A stretch of 64,000 nt of DNA from Pyronema omphalodes (taxonomy: Eukaryota > Ascomycota > Pezizomycetes > Pezizales > Pyronemataceae): assembly GCA_024516155.1 (NCBI GenBank), contig JAJJXM010000001.1, positions 620,001 to 684,000 of the forward strand, written 5' to 3'. The notes under the pieces are model-generated. The model made no database searches, was not told the origin of the DNA, and was given only the letters and a program-made list of their open reading frames with translations. This document shows positions 12,113 through 23,726 of the stretch, piece after piece. Position 1 is the first letter of the stretch. Each line of letters starts with the position of its first letter. A program made the position numbers and the translations under genes.

Positions 12113-15100
12113 TGGATGAATTGGGTGGGTTGTAATTATTTCCTGGTGGATGGATAAGTTCAAGAAGTCGTCTCATCTGAACATCTGAACGTCAGAAACG
12201 GCAAATTGGGAAAAAAAAAAAAGAAGAAAAAAAAAAAAAAAACTAGTAACGGTACCTAGAAAACGTCCGTGACGGAAGTTGTAACCCATCATGTTCAAGT
12301 GATGACGATTATAAGGCGTCACGTCAGAATTAGGATCGTACCACTTCTTTCACTTCTTTCACTCCCTTGGTTTCTTGTCTGGTTTCACCAAATACATATA
12401 GTACACATGTAAGTAATAAAACCTAGTAACCGGAAGACGGAGATTTTACTTCTTTTTCGAACCTTTACATAGAAATAAAGAAAAACAAAATAATAAGATC
12501 GGCTTTGTTGATGGAAGGAAAGAGGGAAGGAAGGAAGCAATGATGATGATGATGGTAAGGCTTTGCTTGGAGGAAATAACGTCAATCGACATCACGGCGA
12601 CATCATTACGACAGCCCGAGAATTCCTCATGTCTCGGGTTTGTGATCCGAATTATTTCGCCTTACTTACTTACAAACAAACAAACCGAAGACTGTGGAAC
12701 ACACACACACACACATGTTATAATAATTACAAAGCCAAAAAAAAGGGGGCTGTTCCTCTATTCCTTCTGAAGCTTCATGACGCTTCCCCAACATTTCGCA
12801 GACGTTATCATGTTCATGCAGGGCACTACATGCTTCTGAACCCTGATTCCTACGGAATTTTTCCTGCACCCCTCCCTCCCTCGCCTCGGGTTCTATTTTA
12901 GCTTGGGCGATGACGTAGTTAAAGTAACCTAGGTACCTGCCGAAGCGAAGCGAGGTGTCAGCCCTTTCCCTTTCCCTTTCTTTTCCTTGGTCCGGTCCTC
13001 CCCTTTCTGATTTGGATTTGGCATGATTCTGCGCTCGCTGCGCAACCAAATATCTGAGAACGGCCAAGGATGTGCAATGCGACGCAACACATCGCTTGCT
13101 GTGTTGTGTCTCAGAACAGGATTTCGTAACGAGAGTACATGTTTAAGGGTGCACATCTGATTCAGTGATTCTTGTAAGAGAAAAGAAAGTATCGATAGGA
13201 GGTAAGCACAAATCAAGATGGAAGAATAATATGTGAATGCATAGGGATTAACAACAGGTGACTAGAGTAGAGCAGCGAAGTATAACGGGAATAATCGGGA
13301 ATCATCGGATTTTATTCTCGAAGTCAATGGAAACTCCGAGATTCTCCGGGAATTTTTTGATGTTGTTTCACTGTCGCATGACAGATAAAAGTCTCGACCC
13401 ATCATCGCATGTCGACAGATGTGGGCGTACAATTAGACATCGGGACTTTCAAACGCGGATTTTCCGAACTAAATCCCGAACCCGGTATATCCACAGATCC
13501 CAGCTATATCGGATAACTAGTACCAAAAAGGAGAATTCGTATCAAAAAAAAAATCAAACAAAAAAAAAGGAAAAAAAAAAAATTGGTATCCAGAGCACCA
13601 TATGGTGCAACATACATATGTACAGCAGTTTGTAATTGTGGATGGATGGATGGATAGATGGGGTTGGATAAGGTTATGGGTTTGCATCGTTCGGGATCTT
13701 TGTTCCGTTCATTAATCCCTGTCAAGCGCCCTGCCAATAGCCAGCCATTTCAGCCATTCCGGTGTTGCATGAGAGGGAGAGGAGAGGAAGAGAGAGAGAG
13801 AGACTTGATAGCACAGCCTCAATTTGTGTCGCATCGCATCTGAATTAGACACGTCGCTTATTGCGGCGTTGAGCGATGAACCACCACCACCATCAGCACC
13901 ACCACCACCCACCATCACCAGCACACACACCACATTTAACCACACTCATATGTACGTCAAGCCTCAAATTTTTTTGCTTTTTTTTAAACGCGGCAATGCT
14001 TCAGCCACATAAACCCTATCGCGTAAGCTAAAGTAACCGTTATCATTCATTGCATTTGCCTATGTAGCTTAGCAGCAAGCAAACCTCGGTTCGGCTCTTG
14101 CATTGTATCTATACGAAATACAAACGTAACGTTATGCGTAATGACAATTACTTTGCTTATGACGAATGATGGCTTTTTCTTTTCTTTATTGGATAAAGAA
14201 ACTACAATATTGGTGAGCAGGGGGTACTGTACATAGTAGGCGCTGTATTGCGAGTATGGAATCTTGACGTGAGCTGGAGGAGTGAGGTGGAGCCGAAAGA
14301 GACCGCAAGTCTTCTCCGAGGAAGAGGAGGAATATCGGAAGGGCATAGGAATAGGGAGTCAATGCTTAGAATGTTTACAGTACGATTTTCAAAAGTCGTC
14401 ATTACAGTTTATGTTTCCGAAACCCTGGATCCGGGAGCTGGCGGGTTGATAACAGCTGTGCAAAGTGTTAAAGTTTCCGTTTTAAGACAGAGGATTGATT
14501 TTTTTTAATGACAGACCTTGTTTACCACCTGAAGAATGAGTCATATTTGTGGCTGTAAATTAACTCGTGTTATTCATACCTGGTGATAGTGTAGACATTC
14601 CATATTCTGACAACTGTATAGAGTGCTAGAGAGATATGCTGCTCTGTTTGGTCATCACGTGGTTCAATTGCGAATACGACACAGCTTGCCATCCTTTCAC
14701 CCCATTGAGCTTCTGTGTCTTAAGCTTGCAGCTGGCTTATCCTTCACAAAGGAATCACGGATAACTGAATTATTGATAATAGGGTTTACGACGAGTTGCG
14801 TTCAACAGAGGAGTATTGTAGTTACCCAATAAGGAACTCGCTTCAGGAATCAAAGTGCAAACAAATGTGTGAAAGGGGGGGGGGGGGGGGGGGTATTGAA
14901 GATAGCCGATTAAGTTCATCACAGAACCGACCCATTGGGTTTGGCAGCTTACACTGCCGGCTGAAAGATCTTCGGTAACAACTAGTGAGCTGAAATTATA
15001 CTGGGATATGTATATTATTGAACTATGTATGCTGAACTTTGTAGTAATCCTTGGTTTACTAGGAAGAGCTCCTTGTCGTTGGAAGTAAGGTGTCAGACGC

Positions 15101-16210
15101 CTATTGAGACCACTACCCGATGGCACTGTACGCGAGCTTTGTGGTCGTATGGGAAAGATTGTGGAGCCCTCGTGGCATGGCTGACTACATACATACAGAT
15201 TTCGGTATGTATATACTAGCTTTACAGTCGTGCACAAGCGCGCTTTCGTTTCGTGGTCATCCGTTGAAGCGAAGCCGCGAGTTACTGCAGCCATCGTTCG
15301 GGTTTTGATTCAGATCTGCATGTGGTGTAACGCGAGGGCATCTAACCAGGAAAGCAAGAGAGAGAGAGGGTGAGAGAGAGAGAGAGGGAAAGGGAAAGGG
15401 AAAGGGAAGAAAAAAAAACAAAAAAAAAAAAAAAAGACGTACGTTTATTTCTAATTCTCGTACCACAATCACTTATAGACAGAAATAATGTATAGTAATT
15501 ATCATATGTATTATTGTAACTAGACTAAGAAGACAAAAAAAAATCTGACCACAATTGCGAAAAATCAGTTCAATCAATACGATGATCTACACTACACCGC
15601 AGACGGGGAGTTGATCGGATGAAAACAAATAGATACACACACACTCTCTCTCATCCCGGACCCATCAGATCTATGTAAAACGTTAATTCTGCTATCCCAG
15701 CGTCCCAGCGTCCCAGCGTCCCAGCGTCCCCCGTTACCGCTCCGCCAGTCTGGTACGGGGAATGCATATTGCCTCTGTGGGGTTCGGTCCGTCTGCGGCT
15801 GAACTTGATGAACTAGCACCTTAACACCTCTGCGGCCTCCACTATTTGAAGATAAGTCCAGTGGCAAAACATATTTTCGCCACGCAAAAAAAAAAGAGAA
15901 GCAAAAAGGAAGCAAAAAAAGAAAGAAGGGGGGGGGGGGGGGGGGGTTATTGTAAGAATCCAATTGGATAACCAACCCATAGGAAGGCGAATTGAAGCCT
16001 ATCTAAGCCTAGCTAAGCCTAGCTGGTAAAATATTTACCAGTGTACTGTGTACATATAGCAATTTTTTTTTTCTACAACAGTCAAACGTATAAACTCCTA
16101 GATAGCATGCCATCTTTCTGGGGAATTTTCAACAATGACTATCCCCCCCCGTTCGACGAATCAAATCAAAACATCTTCAAAAGCCACCCCCGCAAGTTCC
16201 GAAATGGTGG

Positions 16211-16253
16211 GTAAGTGGTATGTATGTAAGTGGTATGTAAGTGGTATGTAAGT
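16211..16253 (+). repeat. 11-mer GTAAGTGGTAT array of 5' splice-site-like hexamers
   Basis: An imperfect tandem of GTAAGTGGTAT. It contains GTAAGT at 16211, 16226, 16237 and 16248 and GTATGT at 16218, 16222, 16233 and 16244, the two commonest fungal 5' splice-donor hexamers. No open reading frame or acceptor context links it to a gene. Confidence 0.8.
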
Positions 16254-16927
16254 TATGATTGATCCAGAAATCCTTGCTAAAACTTGTGCTGAATCTGGAT
16301 TACGGCTTATTAGGCACGGCCAGATCTCTTTTCCGCATTCCCTCGTGGCAGACAGATCTCGGCAGGGCAGGGCAGGACAGAGCAGAGCAGGGCAGGGCAG
16401 GAAAGGAAAGGAAAGGTTGCGGGTTGCGGGTTGCAGGCTGCGACGAAACTTGTCCCGGCGAGCTGCTGTGTGCACTGTGCACTGTGCAGCTGGCCAAGCA
16501 TCAGCATCCTGCACATGCGTAACAAAGCTAACTACATAACGCTCTAGATGCTGACTGCATATACATACAGTATACAGTAAATTATCATACCCGAGGATCC
16601 GCTGTCGGGGGGGGGGGGGGGGTGTATATGATAATGGAAAGCAAACAAACCGGAGTCCGAGGAGAAGGAGAAGTTGGCTTATGATCCGAACGGAGTTGTT
16701 TACATCCGGCCTCGAGCAATTACACATAGCATGAAAGGGGAGTGGGGGAAAAAAAAAAGACAAAAAAACAATACAGTACAACATTGGGATATCTACAGTT
16801 ACTTATTTACATTTTACTCTGCGGTATGCGGTATGCGGCTCTCTTTTTGTTTAACATGGAATATCCATCCATCCATTGCATTTTACTCTGCAGCTCACCT
16901 CGTACAACTGCTACTTCTGCTGCTGCG

Positions 16928-16962
<35 letters not shown>

Positions 16963-17550
16963 TTGCTACATATCATACCCAACCGATCATTTCCAATCCA
17001 TCTGAACACAGTGCAGTGCCATAAAAAAACAACAGCATGGCAGCTGCGTGTGAATTGCGTCTGCTTGCGGGTCTAGACGATGCCGAGCTCGCATATCTAC
17101 TTTGGCACAACCGTGGTCTAGACGCGAGATCCACCGATACAACTAGTCTAAGTTCACGGGCCTTGTATGGATTCGCTTGTTGTTGTGGTGTGCACTGTGA
17201 GTAAAAAAGGGCAGCATTCGCTTTCTTTTTTTTTTGGCGATAGATAAAAAAAAATTTAAAAAAAAAAGCCATGAGCGCTTGGACTAAAATAAAAAAAGGC
17301 CGCGTATACGATAAAAAAATAATAATGTAGAGTCATTTCTGTTTTTTTTTTTTTTTTTTTATTCCATTGAGATAAACACACATGCACGATTATCGGAAAA
17401 ATACAGTTCCAGCAAGTTGGATGCAGTAAAAGAAAAAAAAAACACAAAGTAAAATGCCACGTTCGGTTTTACAAGGGACGGCAGGTACGAATGTGGTATT
17501 TGTCAAGTTGTTACACACGTTCGCACACAACGGTCAAAACAGAGTTCGGA

Positions 17551-17830
17551 TGACTGCGGGCTGTGGTCTTCTCATCGGCTTTCTGCGATGGATTGTACGG
17601 AGATCGACAGTTCCTTTGCATAACCATTGAGGTCCAGATTTTTTATCCGTGGTCCTCAGGCTTCGGCAGGCTTCGGCCATGCATTTACGGAGATCGACAG
17701 TTGCTATGAATATGATAACTTTGAACTATGAAGGGTCCAGATTATTGTTGACTGCGGCACCCTCGCGCTTCCCATCATGCACTGATGTTGATCGTCAATT
17801 CCTTTGGATAACTATTATGGTCCAGATTTT
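17551..17830 (+). repeat. diverged triplicate of ~90-100 nt units
   Basis: Three related units are aligned by the anchor GATCG (17602, 17692, 17790; spacing 90 and 98 nt) and by a shared 3' block GGTCCAGATT. The first and third share TTCCTTTG.ATAAC.ATT, and both begin with TGACTGCGG (17551 and 17749). They are too diverged to be a recent microsatellite. No reading frame is conserved across the units. Confidence 0.6.
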
Positions 17831-20061
17831 GGAAACTGCTATCACCTACTCAATGAGTACGTGATTGCTTGCGCGTTTTGCATCTTGCTCTTCCTCGGAA
17901 TTGATTCTCATCTCCTGAGCGTTCATCGGCACACTGTTTTGCGTAGGGGGGGAAGGGGGAGGCTTGGTACCTCTGTCTTGCCGGTGGACGATCACCGTAC
18001 CCGCACGGGTCGATGAAAAACATTTTTTTTCTCTCTAGTAGTAGTCGTAGTAGGTAGGGCAGAAAAGAGAAAAAACACGTTTCAACTCGACCAGTTGTCT
18101 AGTACAGTAAAAGGGACAAGACACGTTTCAACTGCATAGATACCGCTCTTTACCAATGTTTATTCGGTAACGGTTAGGTTCTGGTAAAGGAAAAAAAAAA
18201 AAAAAAAAACCGAGCTTTGAGATGTACCGGTGTGCTGTCGCATCGCATTGGACTAGGGAGGGAAGGAAGGGTTCGCATCGGTGGAACGATGGGTAACACA
18301 GCCACACTTATGTGTAGAATTGTACATATGTATGCCAAATCAACTACTTGTGGAGCGCGTGTGGTGGTAAAACGTCATTAAATACACCAAAAGAGGCTAA
18401 GCGACCTGCGACACTCTGACATAAATGTGCATTATAGGTAATTTTTGGTGGTTTTTGGGTGCTTGAATGACTTTCTCCGCATTGATCGACCGCACACGTG
18501 AGACATGCAGACAGCAGTTCCCACCCACTGTTCTCCCCGGGGGAGGCTTTTTTTGACAGGGAAGAGTTTGCATTCCAAGGGACCTGTTCCAATTATACAC
18601 GCACTACTGCACAGGAGCTGCAGGTGCTACCATACATATCCGTAGTTTTAACAGGGCCTAATGCACCGCGTACATATTCGGAAATGCTCTAGAAGCCACG
18701 AAAGAGAGCTAGAAGGGCCTAAGATTCCGTTGGGATGAAGCAACACAGAATTTTTTCGGTGTGCTGCTTGTCGGAACGTTCCGGTTTGAGAGCTTTGATG
18801 GGATTCACCCCCCGAAAAGGGAACAGCTTCAGTTGTCTTTTTTGTTTCTCACTCTTGGCTATTTGTGCTCCAGTAAAGCTACCGTATGCAACACCAAAGC
18901 TGTTAAATCTAAAGACATCGTGCGGGCTCTAGATGCGTGTAAACGGATGTCCGCTGTAGATGAGTCTTTGCACGTGAAAATCAAATAGGACTGCACCAAA
19001 GCTATAGTCAGGAATTTACCAATACTTATCAGTTTTTCTAGGCTGTGTCGATGGTGCGATAAAGGATTTGGAGTCATAGGAATGCCGTAGGGTGTTGCTT
19101 TAAGCGGAAGGAAAAATGATTGATGCTCCAATGCGAGGGATGCTGACTGCTTCTGTTTTTGCGGTTCCCGGAGGAACCAGAAAAGGAGACGGCGATGAGT
19201 TATGTTTATGACATTAGTAATTGCTAGTAATTGGCATATGCGTGTGAGGGTAAGGAAGCGCAAATTTTCACGAAAACAATTGCACGCAAAACGATAACGT
19301 TACGGATCATTAGGGCATTTGTAACGCATACACTGGTGTGGTATTACATTGTAGAAATCCTAAAATGGTGAAGCTCAAAAGAGCGATAAAAATTTAGAAG
19401 CAAAAAAAAAAAAAAAAAGAGCGATATATGTCGTAAGAAAAAAACAGAGCAAAAGTCAGCAGCAAAAAATAAAACCGCTCGTCATCGTTGTCCGCATCGC
19501 ATCTCAAGTCGTGAGTTTCTCCTCGGCAATCTGATGCGGGAAGGCTGAGCTTTTTGACTGCTCAAGCCACAGCGTCTAGCGCGTTGGGCTGCAAGGTTTG
19601 CTAAATTTGAAAGCAGGGTCATCTAGACGAGCCAGTGATCCCTGTACACTTTCAGCGAGGTGTGGCAGACCCTGCTCTCCACCCTGGCGAGAAGGGTAGA
19701 TCGGAACTAAGAATTTCTGGAATCATGTTCTTCTGAGAGGAACCCTGTTGCGAACCAAGGAGGGTGGGAGCTGGGGGGGTGTGGTGGGTGGGGTGAGTGC
19801 GAGATGCGTGCGGGAGGGCATTTGGGGCGAAGGGTAGTGTGTCTGTTTGGCGGGGTGGTGATGAACCAACAGGTAGGGAGAAGCGGTTGGGTAAGTTGTT
19901 GACGGAGCATCTGGTCTGTCTGTACGGGAGGAATCGGCCTTTCCGGGAGGCATCTGATCTCTACGGGACTAATCGGTCTTTCCGGAAGTACTCAGCCTTT
20001 ATGGGAGTTTTGAAGTATTTGTGGTTTCCAGTTGTTACTCTGCTATTCCAAGACTTATTCT

Positions 20062-20186
20062 GAGAGAGATGGGGAGAGATGGGGAGAGATGGAGGGAGAG
20101 ATGGAGAGAGAGATGGAGAGAGAGAAACAGAGAGAGAAACAGAGAGAGAAAGAAAGAGAGAAACAGAGAGAGAAACAGAGAGAAAG
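20062..20186 (+). repeat. purine-rich GA/GAAACA tract
   Basis: About 125 nt of almost pure purine built from GAGAGATGG and then GAGAGAAACA units, ending about 620 bp before the zinc-finger start codon. Such tracts can act as nucleosome-poor promoter elements; that role is inferred here. Confidence 0.75.
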
Positions 20187-20682
20187 TCAGTGATTGACGC
20201 TATGGTGCCATATCAACTGTAGTCAATCATTTCTAAGCTTGATTTCATCCGACGACTAGATTCAGACGATGTCTTCGGTAAACTTAATCCCCTTTAGAGG
20301 TGTTCAAAGATAGCGATACACTTATCTGGGTACTGTAGTCTGACTGCGAAGCTAAGCGGCTGGCTTGAATGGCCGCGAGCGACCAGGCCGCAGGCGTAGC
20401 CTCACTACGCATCCCTGTCACCCTTGTAATAGTTTGAACCCACCAACACCAAAGCAAGACTTCTTCCTGCGTCATACCCCAGAACCGTTTCGTACAAATA
20501 TATTCGAGCTCTCCCCCAAAATTTGGAATATGTAAATTACATCAATCGCTTCGAATTCAATCCAACGCCACCTACAAATACCAGGCCCATTCTACTATTT
20601 CTAAATACTCCGAATCGTACCTACACAACATCACCGCACCATATCATACTAAGACCACCTTTACCGAGCCGACAATAAACGA

Positions 20683-20762
20683 GTGAGTCGCCCGGGTTAC
20701 TGCGCCAGACTTTGGCCGCCTTTGATGCCTTGCGAACCACTCAAGTGCTAATACTGCTTCAG
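20683..20762 (+). other. probable 5' UTR intron of the zinc-finger gene
   Basis: A GTGAGT donor at 20683, a TGCTAATAC branch-point consensus (about 20747-20755) and a CTTCAG acceptor ending at 20762 define an 80-nt intron 46 bp before the ATG. No in-frame coding sequence extends through it, so it would lie in the 5' leader. Confidence 0.55.
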
Positions 20763-20808
20763 TCTCCTACCTCAACACAGAGTTAAATACCCATATAACT
20801 CTATCCCT

Positions 20809-22659
20809 ATGAACTATCCATGGTCGGCGCAGTCACAGCCCATCCGCCAGTACTCAATGTGCTCTGAGAACCCTAGCCTGACAACGAGAAACACCACCTA
20901 CCCTTATATAAACCCTTCCCCTAGACAACAGTCTAGCTACCAGACCCACGATTTCTACCCATCATCAAAACGTATTAAGACCATGGTCGATAACTCTACA
21001 AAAGTCCCTGCTCTACACGACACACCCGCTCTGATCTACTCTTCCTCTCATATACCCACCTCTCCCGCAACAATTGCGTCTACTATTTCGTCACACTCCA
21101 CACCCGCTCCTTCACCATCAAACGCAACAATGTCTGCTGAGCATGGATACGAGGATGCCGTAGGAGGACAACCAAGAATTCTCTCCGCTGCCATTGGAGA
21201 TGGTTGGCACGTAGATGATACATCCGCACATCAGTACTACACAGGATCTGGCTCCAACGCTGGTATCTATGGATACACAACCATGGAAAAACTCCCAGTT
21301 TCACGAAGCAACGGAAGGCCTTCTATTGAGGTTGCTGGAACGCCCTCTTGTCAGTACTCATCCAATACGGCCTTCATGAATAGTTGCTTACCAATTTTAT
21401 TAGATACCAATCAGAACATTTCCATCCCAGCAGGGTTGACCAGAACTGCCTCGGATGCAGCTCAGGACACTCTCTTTGGCGGGTTTAACGCCATGCAAGA
21501 ACCCGTCCGTTCTCAGCCAAATCGCTTTTCACCACAACTCTCCCAAGGATCACCTCATACCCTACAGGTACCTTCGGCTGACCAATTCCGCAACATCACC
21601 ACCCACTTGCAGCGTGCTCAAATCTTCCGCAACGCGGCACCCAGGGTTCAGCAGCAACCTTTAACAATCTCCCCGAAGGAGGCATGTCTCGATTACTCGG
21701 AGCCTGACATGTCTGGATTCCAAGGTAACTTATTTAACGATGACGCCTCTTCCCAGGGTAGCTTCGATGCGGGAACCGAGCATCATGATTCAGCTGGTAC
21801 TTCTAGCCCAGTCAGAACCCTAGCGAGTGGCGAAGATCGCATCCCAAACGGACAGATGTTCCCTGATCCTGCCGAAATCGACTACTACACCCAGAACATT
21901 GGTCGGGCTGGCAGCAACATCTCCTTCGAAGATGATGTCAGCGTTCACTCCGACTACAGTGGTATGCACGATCAGCAGGCATACGATGACTCGGACAGAA
22001 GCTCTTTATCTGAGAACTCCCCATCACCCGCCTCCTCTTACATCCAACCCGTTCCTATGTTTGGACGCGACTGGTCTGTGCCAAACTCCGCTACTCAACA
22101 GTCTGAGAACGGATTCCCGTGGGCCAGCCAAAGAGGCAACTACCTCTCCCAGGGATCCACTACAGTTCCCATTCAACTTGGAGTTCCTACAACCTTCGGA
22201 AGTGGAATGCCTCTTCCTACTCAAAGATACACGAAGCAGGAGTATGAAAGGTTATCCAGATCGCCTTCTCCTTCAGACGAAAACCACAACCAAGGATCAG
22301 ATCACCCAATGGATCCAGACACTGGCTACAGTTGCACTGTTCCCGGATGCACCTTACGCTTCAGCAAGCCTTCTGAGATGTCCAAGCACAGACGGGAAGC
22401 CCATCGCCACACTCCCTTCGGACCTGGTTCTCAGAAATCTCAACTTTCCGGTCCCTCTGTCTGTAAGCGCATCAACATGGCCACCGGAAAAGTCTGCAAC
22501 ATTGTCTTCTCCAGACCTTACGATCTCACCCGCCACGAAGATACCATTCACAACCCGAGCAAGAGAAAGGCCACTTGCGAACTCTGTACCGATGACAAGA
22601 CGTTTAGCAGAAAGGATGCTTTGACTCGTCACAAGAAGGTCAAGCACAACATCGGCTAA
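20809..22659 (+). CDS. C2H2 zinc-finger transcription factor, Rpn4-like type
   Basis: A single exon of 616 codons starting at an ATG shortly after a probable 5' UTR intron. The first 500 residues are low-complexity, rich in Ser/Thr/Pro/Gln/Asn, with acidic patches suited to an activation domain. The C-terminus holds three C2H2 fingers: C509/C514/H527/H532, C552/C563/H576/H581 with an unusual ten-residue gap between the cysteines, and C590/C593/H608/H613, ending four residues after the last one. The second and third fingers carry runs VFSRPYDLTRHEDTIH and KTFSRKDALTRH, which I associate with fungal Rpn4-like regulators of proteasome genes. That assignment is from memory of the family and is moderate; the zinc-finger call itself is firm. 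The protein would act in the nucleus. The gene is isolated between long gene-free regions. Confidence 0.9.
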   Translation: MNYPWSAQSQPIRQYSMCSENPSLTTRNTTYPYINPSPRQQSSYQTHDFYPSSKRIKTMVDNSTKVPALHDTPALIYSSSHIPTSPATIASTISSHSTPAPSPSNATMSAEHGYEDAVGGQPRILSAAIGDGWHVDDTSAHQYYTGSGSNAGIYGYTTMEKLPVSRSNGRPSIEVAGTPSCQYSSNTAFMNSCLPILLDTNQNISIPAGLTRTASDAAQDTLFGGFNAMQEPVRSQPNRFSPQLSQGSPHTLQVPSADQFRNITTHLQRAQIFRNAAPRVQQQPLTISPKEACLDYSEPDMSGFQGNLFNDDASSQGSFDAGTEHHDSAGTSSPVRTLASGEDRIPNGQMFPDPAEIDYYTQNIGRAGSNISFEDDVSVHSDYSGMHDQQAYDDSDRSSLSENSPSPASSYIQPVPMFGRDWSVPNSATQQSENGFPWASQRGNYLSQGSTTVPIQLGVPTTFGSGMPLPTQRYTKQEYERLSRSPSPSDENHNQGSDHPMDPDTGYSCTVPGCTLRFSKPSEMSKHRREAHRHTPFGPGSQKSQLSGPSVCKRINMATGKVCNIVFSRPYDLTRHEDTIHNPSKRKATCELCTDDKTFSRKDALTRHKKVKHNIG

Positions 22660-23178
22660 AGGTTGCACAAAAACAAAAAAAATAAAAAAAAAAAAAGTCA
22701 TGAAATGAAACCCGTCGTCTCTCTCGATATATTTTTCTGTAGGATAATGATCGATGAATTTGTTTACGCGTTTTTGTTTTTTGGGGTTCAAACTACAGCG
22801 AAATGGTCTGGTCAGTGGTTATAGCAGCATTAGCGAATATTGCATGGGATATCTATCTTGTTATTGGTTAGTTTTGGGTTGCGTCTTGTCTTTTTTTTTT
22901 GGGATATATGATTGGCGTTATTTTAAGAGTTGGAAAAAAAAAGGATATTATTTTTTTTTTCTTTATGACATCTATGAGGGAGTTTTGGGTTTTTTCTTTT
23001 TTTTATCTATCAAAGAAATCGGTGGATATTATGAATTGCTTTTTTTTGTACATCTTTTGAACTTGTATTAGTAGTTAGCGAATAGGGGGATGTAACGATT
23101 GTATAGATTTTTCAGTAACGAATCAATGGCAATGTAAAGAATGAGAAATAAGAATGAGAAATGGGAATTTGGATCGAA
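22660..23178. other. 3' flank of the zinc-finger gene
   Basis: T- and A-rich sequence with runs of T up to ten, probably the 3' UTR and terminator region. There is no gene. It leads directly into the 8-bp array. Confidence 0.6.
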
Positions 23179-23726
23179 GAAACTGAGAAACTGAGAAACT
23201 GAGAAACTGAGAAACTGAGAAACTGAGAAACTGAGAAACTGAGAAACTGAGAAACTGAGAAACTGAGAAACTGAGAAACTGAGAAACTGAGAAACTGAGA
23301 AACTGAGAAACTGAGAAACTGAGAAACTGAGAAACTGAGAAACTGAGAAACTGAGAAACTGAGAAACTGAGAAACTGAGAAACTGAGAAACTGAGAAACT
23401 GAGAAACTGAGAAACTGAGAAACTGAGAAACTGAGAAACTGAGAAACTGAGAAACTGAGAAACTGAGAAACTGAGAAACTGAGAAACTGAGAAACTGAGA
23501 AACTGAGAAACTGAGAAACTGAGAAACTGAGAAACTGAGAAACTGAGAAACTGAGAAACTGAGAAACTGAGAAACTGAGAAACTGAGAAACTGAGAAACT
23601 GAGAAACTGAGAAACTGAGAAACTGAGAAACTGAGAAACTGAGAAACTGAGAAACTGAGAAACTGAGAAACTGAGAAACTGAGAAACTGAGAAACTGAGA
23701 AACTGAGAAACTGAGAAACTGAGAAA
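23179..23726 (+). repeat. (GAAACTGA)n array, about 68 perfect copies
   Basis: About 548 bp of an 8-bp unit repeated without a visible substitution, starting 519 bp after the zinc-finger stop codon. The plus strand has TGA in all three frames. The minus strand (TCAGTTTC)n has no stop in any frame, and since 8 is not a multiple of 3, every minus frame encodes the same cyclic octapeptide SVSQFLSF. This explains three overlapping minus-strand open frames of more than 200 codons, so they are not evidence of a gene. Confidence 0.97.

Larger units (their letters stand above)
11941..16960. other. gene desert, microsatellite-rich middle part
   Basis: No gene is recognised. Contents are repeats and homopolymers: ATGCTCC units (about 11953-11988), a G3T G-quadruplex motif (12098-12112), GGAT units (13640-13660), GA-rich and GGGAAA runs (15355-15411), CCCAGCGT x4 (about 15697-15729), a splice-donor-like array (16211-16253), GGCAG/GAAAG/GGGTTGC runs (16356-16440), G tracts of 16-19 nt (14875-14893, 15928-15946, 16607-16622) and an A33 tract (16928-16960). 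The longest open frames (about 130-207 codons) are low-complexity translations of these repeats. Confidence 0.6.
16961..20682. other. gene desert, part proximal to the zinc-finger gene
   Basis: No gene is recognised. Besides a T19 tract (17342-17360), A-rich runs and a GA-rich purine tract (20062-20186), the region holds a diverged triplicate of roughly 95-nt units (17551-17830), two copies of ACACGTTTCAACT (near 18076 and 18121) and a diverged duplication of about 43 nt around ATCGGYCTTTCCGG (about 19915-20005). The last kilobase presumably includes the promoter of the downstream transcription-factor gene. Confidence 0.5.

Noticed and set aside
12666..13067. Minus-strand open frame of 133 codons
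   Set aside because: Starts in and ends with repeats (CA and AAAC runs) and has no family motif.
14770..15294. Minus-strand open frame of 174 codons
   Set aside because: No recognisable domain, includes a poly-Pro stretch from a G19 tract, and no splice context or neighbours support it.
16161..16784. Minus-strand open frame of 207 codons
   Set aside because: Low-complexity Pro/Leu/Cys runs from G/C and GGCAG repeats; plus-strand frames over the same bases are open too.
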